A DNA stretch of 19,483 nt from CAZEHS01 sp964511875 (GTDB lineage Bacteria > Bacillota > Clostridia > Peptostreptococcales > Acidaminobacteraceae), in assembly GCA_964511875.1 (NCBI GenBank), contig CAZEHS010000062.1, forward strand, positions 1 to 19,483, written 5' to 3'. This document shows, piece after piece, positions 1-7,036 of this stretch (its first letter is position 1; every line of letters begins with the position of its first letter). Below the pieces are notes generated by a model. The model searched no databases, was not told the DNA's origin, and saw only the letters and a list, made by a program, of their open reading frames with translations. The translations under genes and the position numbers were made by a program.

Positions 1-1
1 C

Positions 2-322
2 AGTGAATTATATGATAGAATCAATAAAAGAGTTGATTTAATGCTGTCTGCAGGGCTTTTATCCGAAGTTGAGCAGCTTCTGAAGTCCGGACTCAGGCGG
101 GATATGCAATCCATGCAGGGCATCGGCTACAAGGAACTCATGGCCTATCTTGAAGGCCAGTCCAGCTATGAGGAGGCCGTGTGCAGCATCAAACAGAATA
201 CCAGGCATTATGCCAAGAGGCAGCTGACCTGGTTCAACCGTTATCCTGAAGCGCATTGGCTGGATCTTTCATCGGTTTCTGATACACAGAGCGCTTTAAT
301 GGGTATTATTGAATTGTTATGA
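2..322 (+). CDS. miaA: tRNA dimethylallyltransferase MiaA, C-terminal part (5' end outside window)
   Basis: The reading frame is open from base 2 and has no start inside the window that fits the family, so only the last ~106 residues are present. MiaA transfers a dimethylallyl group to adenosine 37 of tRNAs that read UNN codons. The visible part carries the C-terminal family signatures: a YDRINKRVDLM segment followed by GLLSEVEQLL, then MQGIGYKEL, and a late region with RHYAKRQLTWFNR (residues that contact the tRNA anticodon stem). An internal ATG at 41 is only a methionine inside this conserved stretch. The stop lies 23 bases before the hfq start, in the usual Firmicutes miaA-hfq order, so the two are probably co-transcribed. 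Identification is firm; the product is truncated only by the window edge. Confidence 0.95.
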   Translation, partial: SELYDRINKRVDLMLSAGLLSEVEQLLKSGLRRDMQSMQGIGYKELMAYLEGQSSYEEAVCSIKQNTRHYAKRQLTWFNRYPEAHWLDLSSVSDTQSALMGIIELL

Positions 323-345
323 AATTTTCTTTCAGGAGGGATCGT

Positions 346-618
346 ATGAAATCTGCACTTAATCTTCAGGATATTTTTCTAAATCAAGTGAGAAAAGAGC
401 ATGGTTTGATCACTGTGTATCTGATCAGCGGTTACCAGATCAAGGGTTACGTTAAGGGGTTTGACAGCTACACCATCGTCGTCGATTCGGATGGGAAGCA
501 GCAGATGATCTACAAGCATGCCGTTTCGACCATAGTGCCTGCCAAGCCTGTCAATTTCATGAACAATCCACCAAAAACATCAGAGCCTGAAGCGTCAGAT
601 GAGCTTGCGCCGGAATAG
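346..618 (+). CDS. hfq: RNA chaperone Hfq
   Basis: Hfq is a small Sm-like protein that forms hexameric rings and helps small RNAs pair with mRNAs. The 90-residue product starts MKSALNLQDIFLN, has the Sm1 region (YLISGYQIKGYVKGFDSYTIVV), the DGKQQMIYKHAVST Sm2 segment with the characteristic YKH, and a short acidic, proline-containing tail. The ATG at 346 is chosen because AGGAGGG (334-340) precedes it at normal distance; an in-frame ATG at 319 overlaps the miaA stop and would add residues not seen in the family. A strong terminator follows at 639. Gene order and sequence agree, so the call is secure. The physiological importance of Hfq in Firmicutes varies between species. Confidence 0.96.
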   Translation: MKSALNLQDIFLNQVRKEHGLITVYLISGYQIKGYVKGFDSYTIVVDSDGKQQMIYKHAVSTIVPAKPVNFMNNPPKTSEPEASDELAPE

Positions 619-638
619 AATCAATCGATGAAGTGTTG

Positions 639-661
639 AAAACCCCCATCAGGGGGTTTTT
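639..661 (+). terminator. Rho-independent terminator after hfq
   Basis: AAAACCCCC (639-647) pairs with GGGGGTTTT (652-660) around a four-base loop, and the T run continues to 661. It ends the miaA-hfq transcript 20 bases past the hfq stop. The next gene starts at 682, so that gene needs either read-through or a promoter inside or overlapping the hfq end. Confidence 0.85.
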
Positions 662-681
662 CTGATATGAAAGGATACCAT

Positions 682-1959
682 ATGACTGAAAATCACTTGG
701 AAGAACTGTTTGGAATCAGCCAGGATACAGAAGCCTGCATCATGGAGGCAGAAGCCGGGCTTACTGAGCCCTTTGCACGGTGCCAGCGACTGGAAGCCCT
801 GAACCAGTACCGTGTCTTGGCGGCCCTTCAAAAACATCGCCTAAGCGATATGCATTTCAACTGGAATACCGGATATGGCTATAACGATGCCGGCAGGGAA
901 GTAACGGAATTGATTTTCGCCGATATATTCGGTGCTGAAAGCGCCATCGTCCGTCCGCTGATCGTAAACGGCACACACGCACTTACACTGTGTCTCGGAG
1001 GAATATTGAGACCGGGGGACGAACTGCTGTCCATCACCGGAAAACCCTATGACACTCTGGATAATGTGATAGGGATCAGGGATGATTACGGCAGTGCGCT
1101 TTCAAACTACGGTGTGACATACAGGCAAGTGGAACTTTTACCGGACGGGGGCTTTGATGAAGAGGGAATCATCGGTTCTCTTAAACCAGAAACCCGTATG
1201 GTCTATCTCCAGCGCTCTGCTGGTTACAGCTGGCGAAAATCACTTAGCATCGTGGACATAGAAGCAATCATAAGCCGGGTCAGGCTTGAGAAGCCAGAGG
1301 TTGTTGTGATGGTCGACAATTGTTATGGGGAATTCCTGGAGGAAAAGGAACCGACTCACGTGGGTGCGGATCTGATGGCGGGCTCCCTGATCAAGAATCC
1401 TGGCGGGGGACTGGCACTGTCCGGAGGCTATATCGTCGGCAAGGAATCACTTATCGAACAGGTAAGCTGGCGGATGACAAGTCCGGGAATCGGCAGGGAA
1501 TGCGGACTGACATTCGGTCAGACACGCTCTATCCTGCAGGGGCTTTTCATGGCACCGACGATCGTCATGGCCGCAGTGAAAAACGCCATGCTCTGCAGCA
1601 TGGTCTTTAAAAGCCTGGGATTCAGAGTGTGCCCTGAACCGTTGGATCAGCGCAGTGATATCATCCAGGCAGTGGAGCTTGGAACACCAGAGCGGGTGAT
1701 TGCATTCTGCGAGGGAATACAGGCCGCTGCACCGGTGGATTCCCATGTAACCCCTGTGCCATGGGCAATGCCCGGCTACTCGGACCCTGTCATCATGGCA
1801 GCCGGTGCTTTTGTTCAGGGATCATCCATCGAGCTCAGCGCCGATGCTCCGATTCGGCCTCCATACATCGCTTATTTCCAGGGGGGGCTCACATATCCCC
1901 ACGGGCGGCTTGGTGTCATGAAGGCGCTCCAGGTGCTGAAGGACCGCAATCTGGCATGA
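682..1959 (+). CDS. ynbB: YnbB-type PLP enzyme (methionine gamma-lyase / 'aluminum resistance' family)
   Basis: This 425-residue protein belongs to the fold-type I PLP enzymes of the Met_gamma_lyase family (YnbB in Bacillus, often annotated as aluminium resistance protein); the true substrate in most bacteria is not established. The family signature SLIKNPGGG is present, with K238 the expected Schiff-base lysine, and the upstream VMVDNCYGEF segment supplies the aspartate that binds the pyridine ring. The full length matches the family. The ATG at 682 is preferred over the one at 667 because GAAAGGA (669-675) sits six bases before it; the 667 codon overlaps that site. It follows hfq, the usual Firmicutes position. 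It ends at a hairpin shared with the convergent glycosyltransferase gene. Confidence 0.9.
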   Translation: MTENHLEELFGISQDTEACIMEAEAGLTEPFARCQRLEALNQYRVLAALQKHRLSDMHFNWNTGYGYNDAGREVTELIFADIFGAESAIVRPLIVNGTHALTLCLGGILRPGDELLSITGKPYDTLDNVIGIRDDYGSALSNYGVTYRQVELLPDGGFDEEGIIGSLKPETRMVYLQRSAGYSWRKSLSIVDIEAIISRVRLEKPEVVVMVDNCYGEFLEEKEPTHVGADLMAGSLIKNPGGGLALSGGYIVGKESLIEQVSWRMTSPGIGRECGLTFGQTRSILQGLFMAPTIVMAAVKNAMLCSMVFKSLGFRVCPEPLDQRSDIIQAVELGTPERVIAFCEGIQAAAPVDSHVTPVPWAMPGYSDPVIMAAGAFVQGSSIELSADAPIRPPYIAYFQGGLTYPHGRLGVMKALQVLKDRNLA

Positions 1960-1984
1960 ATTGGTCCTTAGATGAAGGCTCACC

Positions 1985-2026
1985 AAAGACCGTTATCATG
2001 AAAAAGTGATAGCGGTCTTTGTTTTT
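1985..2026. terminator. Bidirectional terminator between ynbB and the leftward GT4 gene
   Basis: AAAGACCGTTATCA (1985-1998) pairs with TGATAGCGGTCTTT (2007-2020), 14 pairs with one G-T wobble, around an eight-base loop. A T-rich tract follows on the plus strand (2018-2026). The arms begin with AAA and end with TTT, so the hairpin may also stop the convergent transcript from the right, though its tail there is weaker. Confidence 0.8.
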
Positions 2027-2046
2027 GGCGATTAAACATCTCAACG

Positions 2047-3054
2047 CTATCTGTTTAATATTTCCTTATAGACGTTGATATATTCACGCACCATTTTTTC
2101 TTGTGAAAACCTTGTTACAACTGTCTCTCGGCATGTTTTTCTGGATATTTTCCCGATATCCTTCAGTCGTTGAATCATTTCTTCAACATTGGATACGATA
2201 AAACCATTCCTTCCATCCTGAATGATCTCAGGCATAGAGCCCTTCCCAAAAGCAATTACAGGCGTACCGCACGCCATGGATTCAACAATACTTAATCCAA
2301 AGGGCTCACTAAAACTGATCGGGTGCAATAGTGCGTATGCATTTCCTAATACGGAATCCCTTTCCTCAGGTCCGACAGAACCGATATAGGTGATATCATC
2401 GTTCAGATAAGGCTTCACATAGTCCTCAAAATACTCCTTATCCTGAATGATTCCTGCAATCACCAGCTTCATGTCAGACATTTTTGCAACATGTATGGCC
2501 TCTCGGGTACCTTTGTCAGGATGTATCCTCCCGAAATAGAGCAGATAGCCCGTTTTGTTCTCATTAAAAGTGAAACTGTCAATATCAATACCATGGTATA
2601 CCGTTCTTATATAATCAAGGTCCGGACTTCGATCAGCGTCACTAATTGAAACATAGTGGGTTTTTCTGTTGTATTTCTTGAAAACGGGCATGATCTTCTG
2701 GGAAGAAAAACCATGAATTGTTGTAACCATCGGCGTCTTAATCAAACCGCTATAAGTCAAAGGCAAAAAATCATAGTTGTTATGGATGATGTCAAATTCA
2801 TCTGCATGCTCCATGATTTCAGATATATGAAGGCACTCCCAGACTTTAGCATCCATGCTTTTATCCTCTTCATAAGGTGCTTCACATACACTCCTCAGCT
2901 TAGCAGACGTTAATGAATCACCGGTTGCAAACAATGTAACGTCGATATTCTCTTTGACCAGTCCTTCCGTAATCAATGAGACCACTCTTTCCCATGGACC
3001 ATAGTGCCTGGGCGGGGTTCTCCAGGCAATTGGCGAAAGCATTGCAACGCGCAT
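2047..3054 (-). CDS. GT4-family glycosyltransferase, likely cytosolic mannosyltransferase
   Basis: A 335-residue GT-B fold glycosyltransferase of family 4. The N-terminus MRVAMLSPIAWRTPP and PRHYGPWERVVS form the first Rossmann strand and acceptor loop; TTIHGF, YFGRIHPDKG and SEPFGLSIVESMACGTPVI are typical, the last containing the EX7E motif that binds the donor nucleotide-sugar. There is no signal peptide or membrane span. The start is set by GGAGGTGATC on the minus strand just upstream of the ATG. The gene is divergent from the GDP-mannose operon beginning at 3247, and I infer from that context that GDP-mannose is the donor; sequence alone does not fix donor or acceptor. It could instead be a glucosyl- or galactosyltransferase, since GT4 is broad. 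Confidence 0.85.
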   Translation of the reverse strand: MRVAMLSPIAWRTPPRHYGPWERVVSLITEGLVKENIDVTLFATGDSLTSAKLRSVCEAPYEEDKSMDAKVWECLHISEIMEHADEFDIIHNNYDFLPLTYSGLIKTPMVTTIHGFSSQKIMPVFKKYNRKTHYVSISDADRSPDLDYIRTVYHGIDIDSFTFNENKTGYLLYFGRIHPDKGTREAIHVAKMSDMKLVIAGIIQDKEYFEDYVKPYLNDDITYIGSVGPEERDSVLGNAYALLHPISFSEPFGLSIVESMACGTPVIAFGKGSMPEIIQDGRNGFIVSNVEEMIQRLKDIGKISRKTCRETVVTRFSQEKMVREYINVYKEILNR

Positions 3055-3082
3055 ATTGAGATCACCTCCATATCTTACTCCT

Positions 3083-3088
3083 ATTATA
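3083..3088 (-). promoter_or_regulatory. Candidate -10 box for the leftward GT4 gene
   Basis: TATAAT reads leftward here, about 29 bases before the GT4 start codon. No good -35 box is found at 16 to 18 bases, so it is a candidate only, or depends on an activator. Confidence 0.4.
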
Positions 3089-3123
3089 GTACGAATCGAA
3101 CCAAAGGGCTAAGTGGACCCATC

Positions 3124-3148
3124 GATTAAATTACCGGTTTATGGGTAT
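3124..3148 (+). promoter_or_regulatory. Candidate sigma-B-like promoter of the mannose operon
   Basis: GATTAA (3124-3129) and GGGTAT (3143-3148) are 13 bases apart. The Bacillus sigma-B consensus is GTTTAA, 12 to 14 bases, GGGTAT, so the match is five of six and six of six. I see no convincing sigma-A promoter between 3089 and 3246. The predicted leader would be close to 90 bases. This is a motif match only; I do not know whether the organism has a sigma-B homologue. Confidence 0.4.
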
Positions 3149-3179
3149 GTAAGTGTTATGGGCGATTTTTCATATGCCA

Positions 3180-3224
3180 AATGACTGTGAAGGTTTCAGT
3201 ATTTATCAGGGATCTTCAGTCATT
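3180..3224 (+). promoter_or_regulatory. Leader stem-loop before the mannose operon
   Basis: AATGACTG (3180-3187) pairs with CAGTCATT (3217-3224), and after a two-base bulge AAGGTTTC (3190-3197) pairs with GGGATCTT (3209-3216) using three wobbles, leaving an 11-base loop. The structure ends ten bases before the AGGGAGGG ribosome binding site. There is no T run, so it is not an intrinsic terminator; it may affect mRNA stability or translation. Confidence 0.4.
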
Positions 3225-3246
3225 GAATTGCAAGGGAGGGATAACC

Positions 3247-5535
3247 ATGTCAGCAAGCTCTGCCGGAACGAGAGAGGTTAAGAAAAGACTACAGGTTGCC
3301 ATAGTAAGCAGTGCTCTGCCCAGAAGGTGCGGAATTGCCACTTTTTCTGCCAATGTCAGCTCAGGTATCGGGCATATATTGGGTCGGGAGGCGACCAGCT
3401 ATGTTGCACTCAATAATAATGAATCCTATGATTATCCGGACAAGGTAACAATTCAGATTGAACAGGATTATCTGGAGGACTATTGGGCAGCGGCTAAAGC
3501 CATCAATGAGTCGGCTGTTGATGTAGTGTCACTGCAGCATGAATATGGCCTGTTTGGGGGTGACGACGGCAACTATATCGTTGAATTCTTAAGCCGCCTC
3601 AATAAACCGGTAGTGACAACACTGCACACTGTCCTTGAAAAGCCAACGCCGGGCCAGTATAAGACACTTGTTGAAGTAACGGCATTTTCCAAAGCCGTCG
3701 TTGTGATGAATCAACTGGCCATTAAAATCCTGACGGAAGTATATGATATTCCTCCGTTCAAGATCCATTTGATCCCCCATGGGGTTTCTGATGTGTTCTA
3801 TATCGATCCGGTCTATTATAAACACAAGTTGAAACTCACGGATCGGTTCGTCATTCTAAGCTTCGGATTTCTCAGCCGGAACAAAGGCTTAGAAGGGGTC
3901 ATTGAGGCTTTGCCGCCGATTGTGGCTGAATATCCGAATGTATTATACATTGTGCTGGGAATTACCCACCCCGTTGTGAAGAAGCAGCAGGGGGAAGAAT
4001 ATCGGGAGTATCTGGAAGAGTTGGTTGAAAAATATGGATTGGGCGATCACGTCCTGTTTGTTAATGAGTTCGTTGACGACACCACCCGTGATCTCTATTT
4101 GGGGGCTGCAGATCTGGTCATCTGCGCGTCACTTTCGGAGGCGCAAATCACCAGCGGCGTTTTAAGCGAGGCAATCGGCAAAGGCAAAGCAGTTATTTCC
4201 ACACCTTATCTTCACGCAAAAGAAGCATTAGCGGATGGAAGGGGCCGCCTCGTCAATTTCAAAGATCCGTTGGGTATGACAGAAGCGATCAGGGAACTGA
4301 TTGAGAACCCAGAGGTGAGATTATCCCTGGCGGGACAGGCTTTCATTGCCGGACAGCAGACCGGATGGGATACGGTATCCCGGCAATATGTTGAAATCCT
4401 TGAGAACGTCGTGGAAAGATCCAATGCCGGCCGAATCAAGCAAGGGCGGGTGTATACCCTGCCTGAGATCAACATGAATTATCTGAAAGAACTGACCGAT
4501 GATGTAGGGATTGTCCAGCATACACTTTACGGGATCCCTGATTTCAAATTTGATTATTCATCAGATGATGCGGGCCGGGCAATCGTGGCTTTCGCACAAT
4601 ACTACAATCTGTTTCAGGATGAAACGGCGTTGAATCTGGTGGATAAGTATATGGCCTTTATCATCCATGCCCGCCGTGAGGATGGTTGGTTCAATAATTA
4701 TATGAATTACCAGAAAAAATTCCCGCCTCAGGAACTCAGCCAGGACACCTTCGGACGCTGCCTATGGGGGTTGGGGGCGGCCGCACGCTTGGTGCAGAAC
4801 AGGTCTCCCGGCCTGCTGGCGAGAACCATCGTGGAGGAGAGCATCCCCATGCTGACCCACCTGACCTCGCCACGAGCTCAGGCCTACGCTGCCTGCGGAC
4901 TGGATTCATATCTGGTTCTCAATAAGGATTATGAGCCGGCACGGCAGGGCTTGAAGTTAATTGCTGATTCACTGCTGGAGTGGTATCAAAAGACAGCCGA
5001 CGGGACATGGAATTGGTTTGAGGACTTTCTTTCATACGATAATGCCCGCTTGGTTCAGGCCCTGTTGCAGGGATATAGGCACCTGGGTGATTCCGCTTAT
5101 CTGCATGCAGGGCTGGAAGCACTTGATTTCCTGATAGACGTTCAATATCAGAACGGCTACTTTGATGTGGTCGGGAATGAAGGGTGGTATCACAAAGGTG
5201 GAGATAAGGCTCTTTACAGTCAGCAGCCTCTTGACGCCGGAGCCCTTACAGAAACTTGCATGCTTGCCATGGCTATTACAGGAAACGAGAAATATCTGGA
5301 AATGGCTTATGCGGCTTTTCAATGGTATTTAGGAAGGAATCGCCAGGGAATATCATTGTACAACCCGATGACGGGAGCGTGCGCAGACGGGTTAGGACCG
5401 GACGGACCTAGCCTCAACAGAGGTGCGGAATCAACCATATCCTATCTATTGGCCCTTGTTACTCTCTATCGATGGGAACTGATCAGCCGTTTTCGTTATC
5501 GGGACCGAATTAATCCGGATCCTGATGAGTTATGA
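3247..5535 (+). CDS. GT4 glycosyltransferase fused to a C-terminal alpha/alpha-barrel-like domain
   Basis: The 762-residue protein has two parts. Residues ~14-395 are a GT4 GT-B transferase: RCGIATFS in the first loop, QHEYGLFGG, TTLHT, GFLSRNKGLEG and a donor-site region AQITSGVLSEAIGKGKAVIST. In that region the first glutamate of the usual EX7E motif aligns with glutamine. Residues ~405-762 are rich in aromatic and helical repeats (DGWFNNYMN, GRCLWGLGAA, TWNWFEDFLSYDNARL, GYFDVV), resembling six-hairpin alpha/alpha barrels such as epimerases or glycosidases. No signal peptide is visible. The start at 3247 follows AGGGAGGG; an in-frame ATG at 3181 lies inside the leader hairpin and lacks such a site. 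It opens the mannose operon. I infer a mannosyltransferase that may act on, or check, its own glycan product; the activity of the second domain is unknown. Confidence 0.85.
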   Translation: MSASSAGTREVKKRLQVAIVSSALPRRCGIATFSANVSSGIGHILGREATSYVALNNNESYDYPDKVTIQIEQDYLEDYWAAAKAINESAVDVVSLQHEYGLFGGDDGNYIVEFLSRLNKPVVTTLHTVLEKPTPGQYKTLVEVTAFSKAVVVMNQLAIKILTEVYDIPPFKIHLIPHGVSDVFYIDPVYYKHKLKLTDRFVILSFGFLSRNKGLEGVIEALPPIVAEYPNVLYIVLGITHPVVKKQQGEEYREYLEELVEKYGLGDHVLFVNEFVDDTTRDLYLGAADLVICASLSEAQITSGVLSEAIGKGKAVISTPYLHAKEALADGRGRLVNFKDPLGMTEAIRELIENPEVRLSLAGQAFIAGQQTGWDTVSRQYVEILENVVERSNAGRIKQGRVYTLPEINMNYLKELTDDVGIVQHTLYGIPDFKFDYSSDDAGRAIVAFAQYYNLFQDETALNLVDKYMAFIIHARREDGWFNNYMNYQKKFPPQELSQDTFGRCLWGLGAAARLVQNRSPGLLARTIVEESIPMLTHLTSPRAQAYAACGLDSYLVLNKDYEPARQGLKLIADSLLEWYQKTADGTWNWFEDFLSYDNARLVQALLQGYRHLGDSAYLHAGLEALDFLIDVQYQNGYFDVVGNEGWYHKGGDKALYSQQPLDAGALTETCMLAMAITGNEKYLEMAYAAFQWYLGRNRQGISLYNPMTGACADGLGPDGPSLNRGAESTISYLLALVTLYRWELISRFRYRDRINPDPDEL

Positions 5536-5549
5536 AGGTGGTGAAGATA

Positions 5550-5912
5550 ATGAATGCTGATAATAAAATCTTTGAATCTGCTACACCTCCATGGGGAAAA
5601 TGGGAAGTGATCCTGGATGAACCAGGCTACAAGGTGAAGCAGATAACAGTCGAACCGGATCATCAACTGAGTTATCAGACACACGCCAAGCGTCAGGAGC
5701 ATTGGGTGGCTGTCAAAGGTGAAGGCATAGTAATCCTGGATGGTCGGGAAATCATTCTAAAACCTGGAGATACCCTTGATGTTCCGATTGGAATTCCTCA
5801 CCGGGCGATCAATCGAGGGGATGAACCGTTTATTTTTATTGAAGTACAATTGGGAAGCTATTTGGGCGAGGATGATATTGTCCGTCTGGAAGACAGTTAC
5901 GGGCGTGTATGA
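5550..5912 (+). CDS. Stand-alone cupin phosphomannose isomerase (type II PMI domain)
   Basis: A 120-residue single cupin matching the C-terminal isomerase half of bifunctional ManC/AlgA enzymes, which interconvert fructose-6-phosphate and mannose-6-phosphate. Metal ligands can be assigned to Q43, H45, E50 and H84 in the segments SYQTHAKRQEHW and PIGIPHRAIN; the PGD turn lies at 72-74 and GSYLGEDDIVRLEDSYGR is the usual family ending. The ATG at 5550 is chosen because AGGTGGTG (5536-5543) precedes it; another ATG at 5532 overlaps the previous stop and adds only six residues. The next gene encodes the pyrophosphorylase half, so the usual bifunctional enzyme is split here with the order of halves reversed. 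Function is well supported, although a single-cupin sugar-phosphate binding role cannot be excluded. Confidence 0.85.
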   Translation: MNADNKIFESATPPWGKWEVILDEPGYKVKQITVEPDHQLSYQTHAKRQEHWVAVKGEGIVILDGREIILKPGDTLDVPIGIPHRAINRGDEPFIFIEVQLGSYLGEDDIVRLEDSYGRV

Positions 5913-5941
5913 AGAACTGGCCCATCAGAGGAGGTCGGATG

Positions 5942-7015
5942 ATGAAGCGCTATGCAGTCATCATGGCCGGAGGTCAGGGTGAGCGTTTCTGGCCTGAAAG
6001 CCGAATCATTAAACCGAAACAGTTCCTAACGCTTATAGGTGACCGTTCCCTGATACAACAGTCATTCGACAGGATTCGCGATTTGTTTGAACCGGAACGG
6101 ATTCTGGTCGTCATAGGACGGCGACATCTGGCACTGGCTAAAGAACAGCTTCCCGAGCTGCCGGCCGGCAATTTTCTGGTCGAACCTCAGGGAAGAAATA
6201 CGGCTCCCTGCATCGGGCTTGCAGCGGTCCACATCCGTAAAAGGGACCCTGATGCGGCCATGCTGATTTTTCCTTCGGATCATTTGGTTATGGGACAGTC
6301 GGAATTCCATCGGTGTTTGCAGAAGGGGTTTGATTGGTCTTCTTCATCCGATTATCTCATCACGATCGGAATCATGCCCAGCCGGCCGGAAACAGGATAT
6401 GGGTATGTGGAGAGAGACGAGGCACCTATCGACCAGGATCCTCCAGTTTATCCGGTCCGTCGCTTTGTGGAAAAACCAAACCATGAGAAAGCCCTGGAAT
6501 TCATACAAAACGGACGTTATAGCTGGAACAGCGGGATATTCATATGGAAGGCGGAGCTGATACTTGATAAAATCAGGGTTCATCTCCCGGAATTGCATCG
6601 TGGTTTGATCCAAATTGAGCAGAGCATAGGAACCGAACTGGAAGAGTCAGTGATGGAATCGTTGTTCCCCAACCTTCCCAGCATTTCCATCGATTATGGA
6701 ATCCTGGAAAAAAGTGATCGTATTCTGATGGTTCAGGGTGATTTTGGTTGGGATGATCTGGGGAGTTGGGGCGCCTTGGCAGATAACTCCTCTCCTGATG
6801 CCGATGGAATGGTCGTCAAGGGTGACTATGTCGGGGTGGACAATAAGGATTGTCTGATTTATGGACAAGATGGGTTAATTGCCGCTGTCGGGCTGCAGGG
6901 CCTTGTCATCGTTCAGTCCGGGAATGTGATCCTGGTATGTGAAAAAAGCCGGACCCAGGAGGTTCGGGAACTGGTCCGCATGGTGAAGGAACGGAACCTG
7001 GTGAAGTATCTATAA
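5942..7015 (+). CDS. manC: Mannose-1-phosphate guanylyltransferase (GDP-mannose pyrophosphorylase)
   Basis: The 357-residue enzyme makes GDP-mannose from GTP and mannose-1-phosphate. The nucleotide-binding signature GGQGERFWPESR covers residues 10-21, followed by KPKQF, EPQGRNTAPC, IFPSDH, the product-site RFVEKP and WNSGIFIWK, and DFGWDDLGSW. It stops after the left-handed beta-helix region and lacks the cupin isomerase domain of ~470-residue ManC proteins; that domain is encoded by the gene just upstream. AGGAGG (5929-5934) lies seven bases before the ATG at 5942; the ATG at 5939 is too close to it and the one at 5909 overlaps the previous gene. Spacing of about 29 bases to the previous stop implies one operon. 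Donor specificity for GDP over other NDPs rests on family motifs. Confidence 0.93.
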   Translation: MKRYAVIMAGGQGERFWPESRIIKPKQFLTLIGDRSLIQQSFDRIRDLFEPERILVVIGRRHLALAKEQLPELPAGNFLVEPQGRNTAPCIGLAAVHIRKRDPDAAMLIFPSDHLVMGQSEFHRCLQKGFDWSSSSDYLITIGIMPSRPETGYGYVERDEAPIDQDPPVYPVRRFVEKPNHEKALEFIQNGRYSWNSGIFIWKAELILDKIRVHLPELHRGLIQIEQSIGTELEESVMESLFPNLPSISIDYGILEKSDRILMVQGDFGWDDLGSWGALADNSSPDADGMVVKGDYVGVDNKDCLIYGQDGLIAAVGLQGLVIVQSGNVILVCEKSRTQEVRELVRMVKERNLVKYL

Positions 7016-7036
7016 CGGACTGGAGGTAATATAAGC

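Noticed and set aside
3181..3246. 22-residue N-terminal extension of the GT4 fusion
   Set aside because: The ATG at 3181 lies in the leader stem with no ribosome binding site, whereas 3247 has AGGGAGGG at proper spacing.
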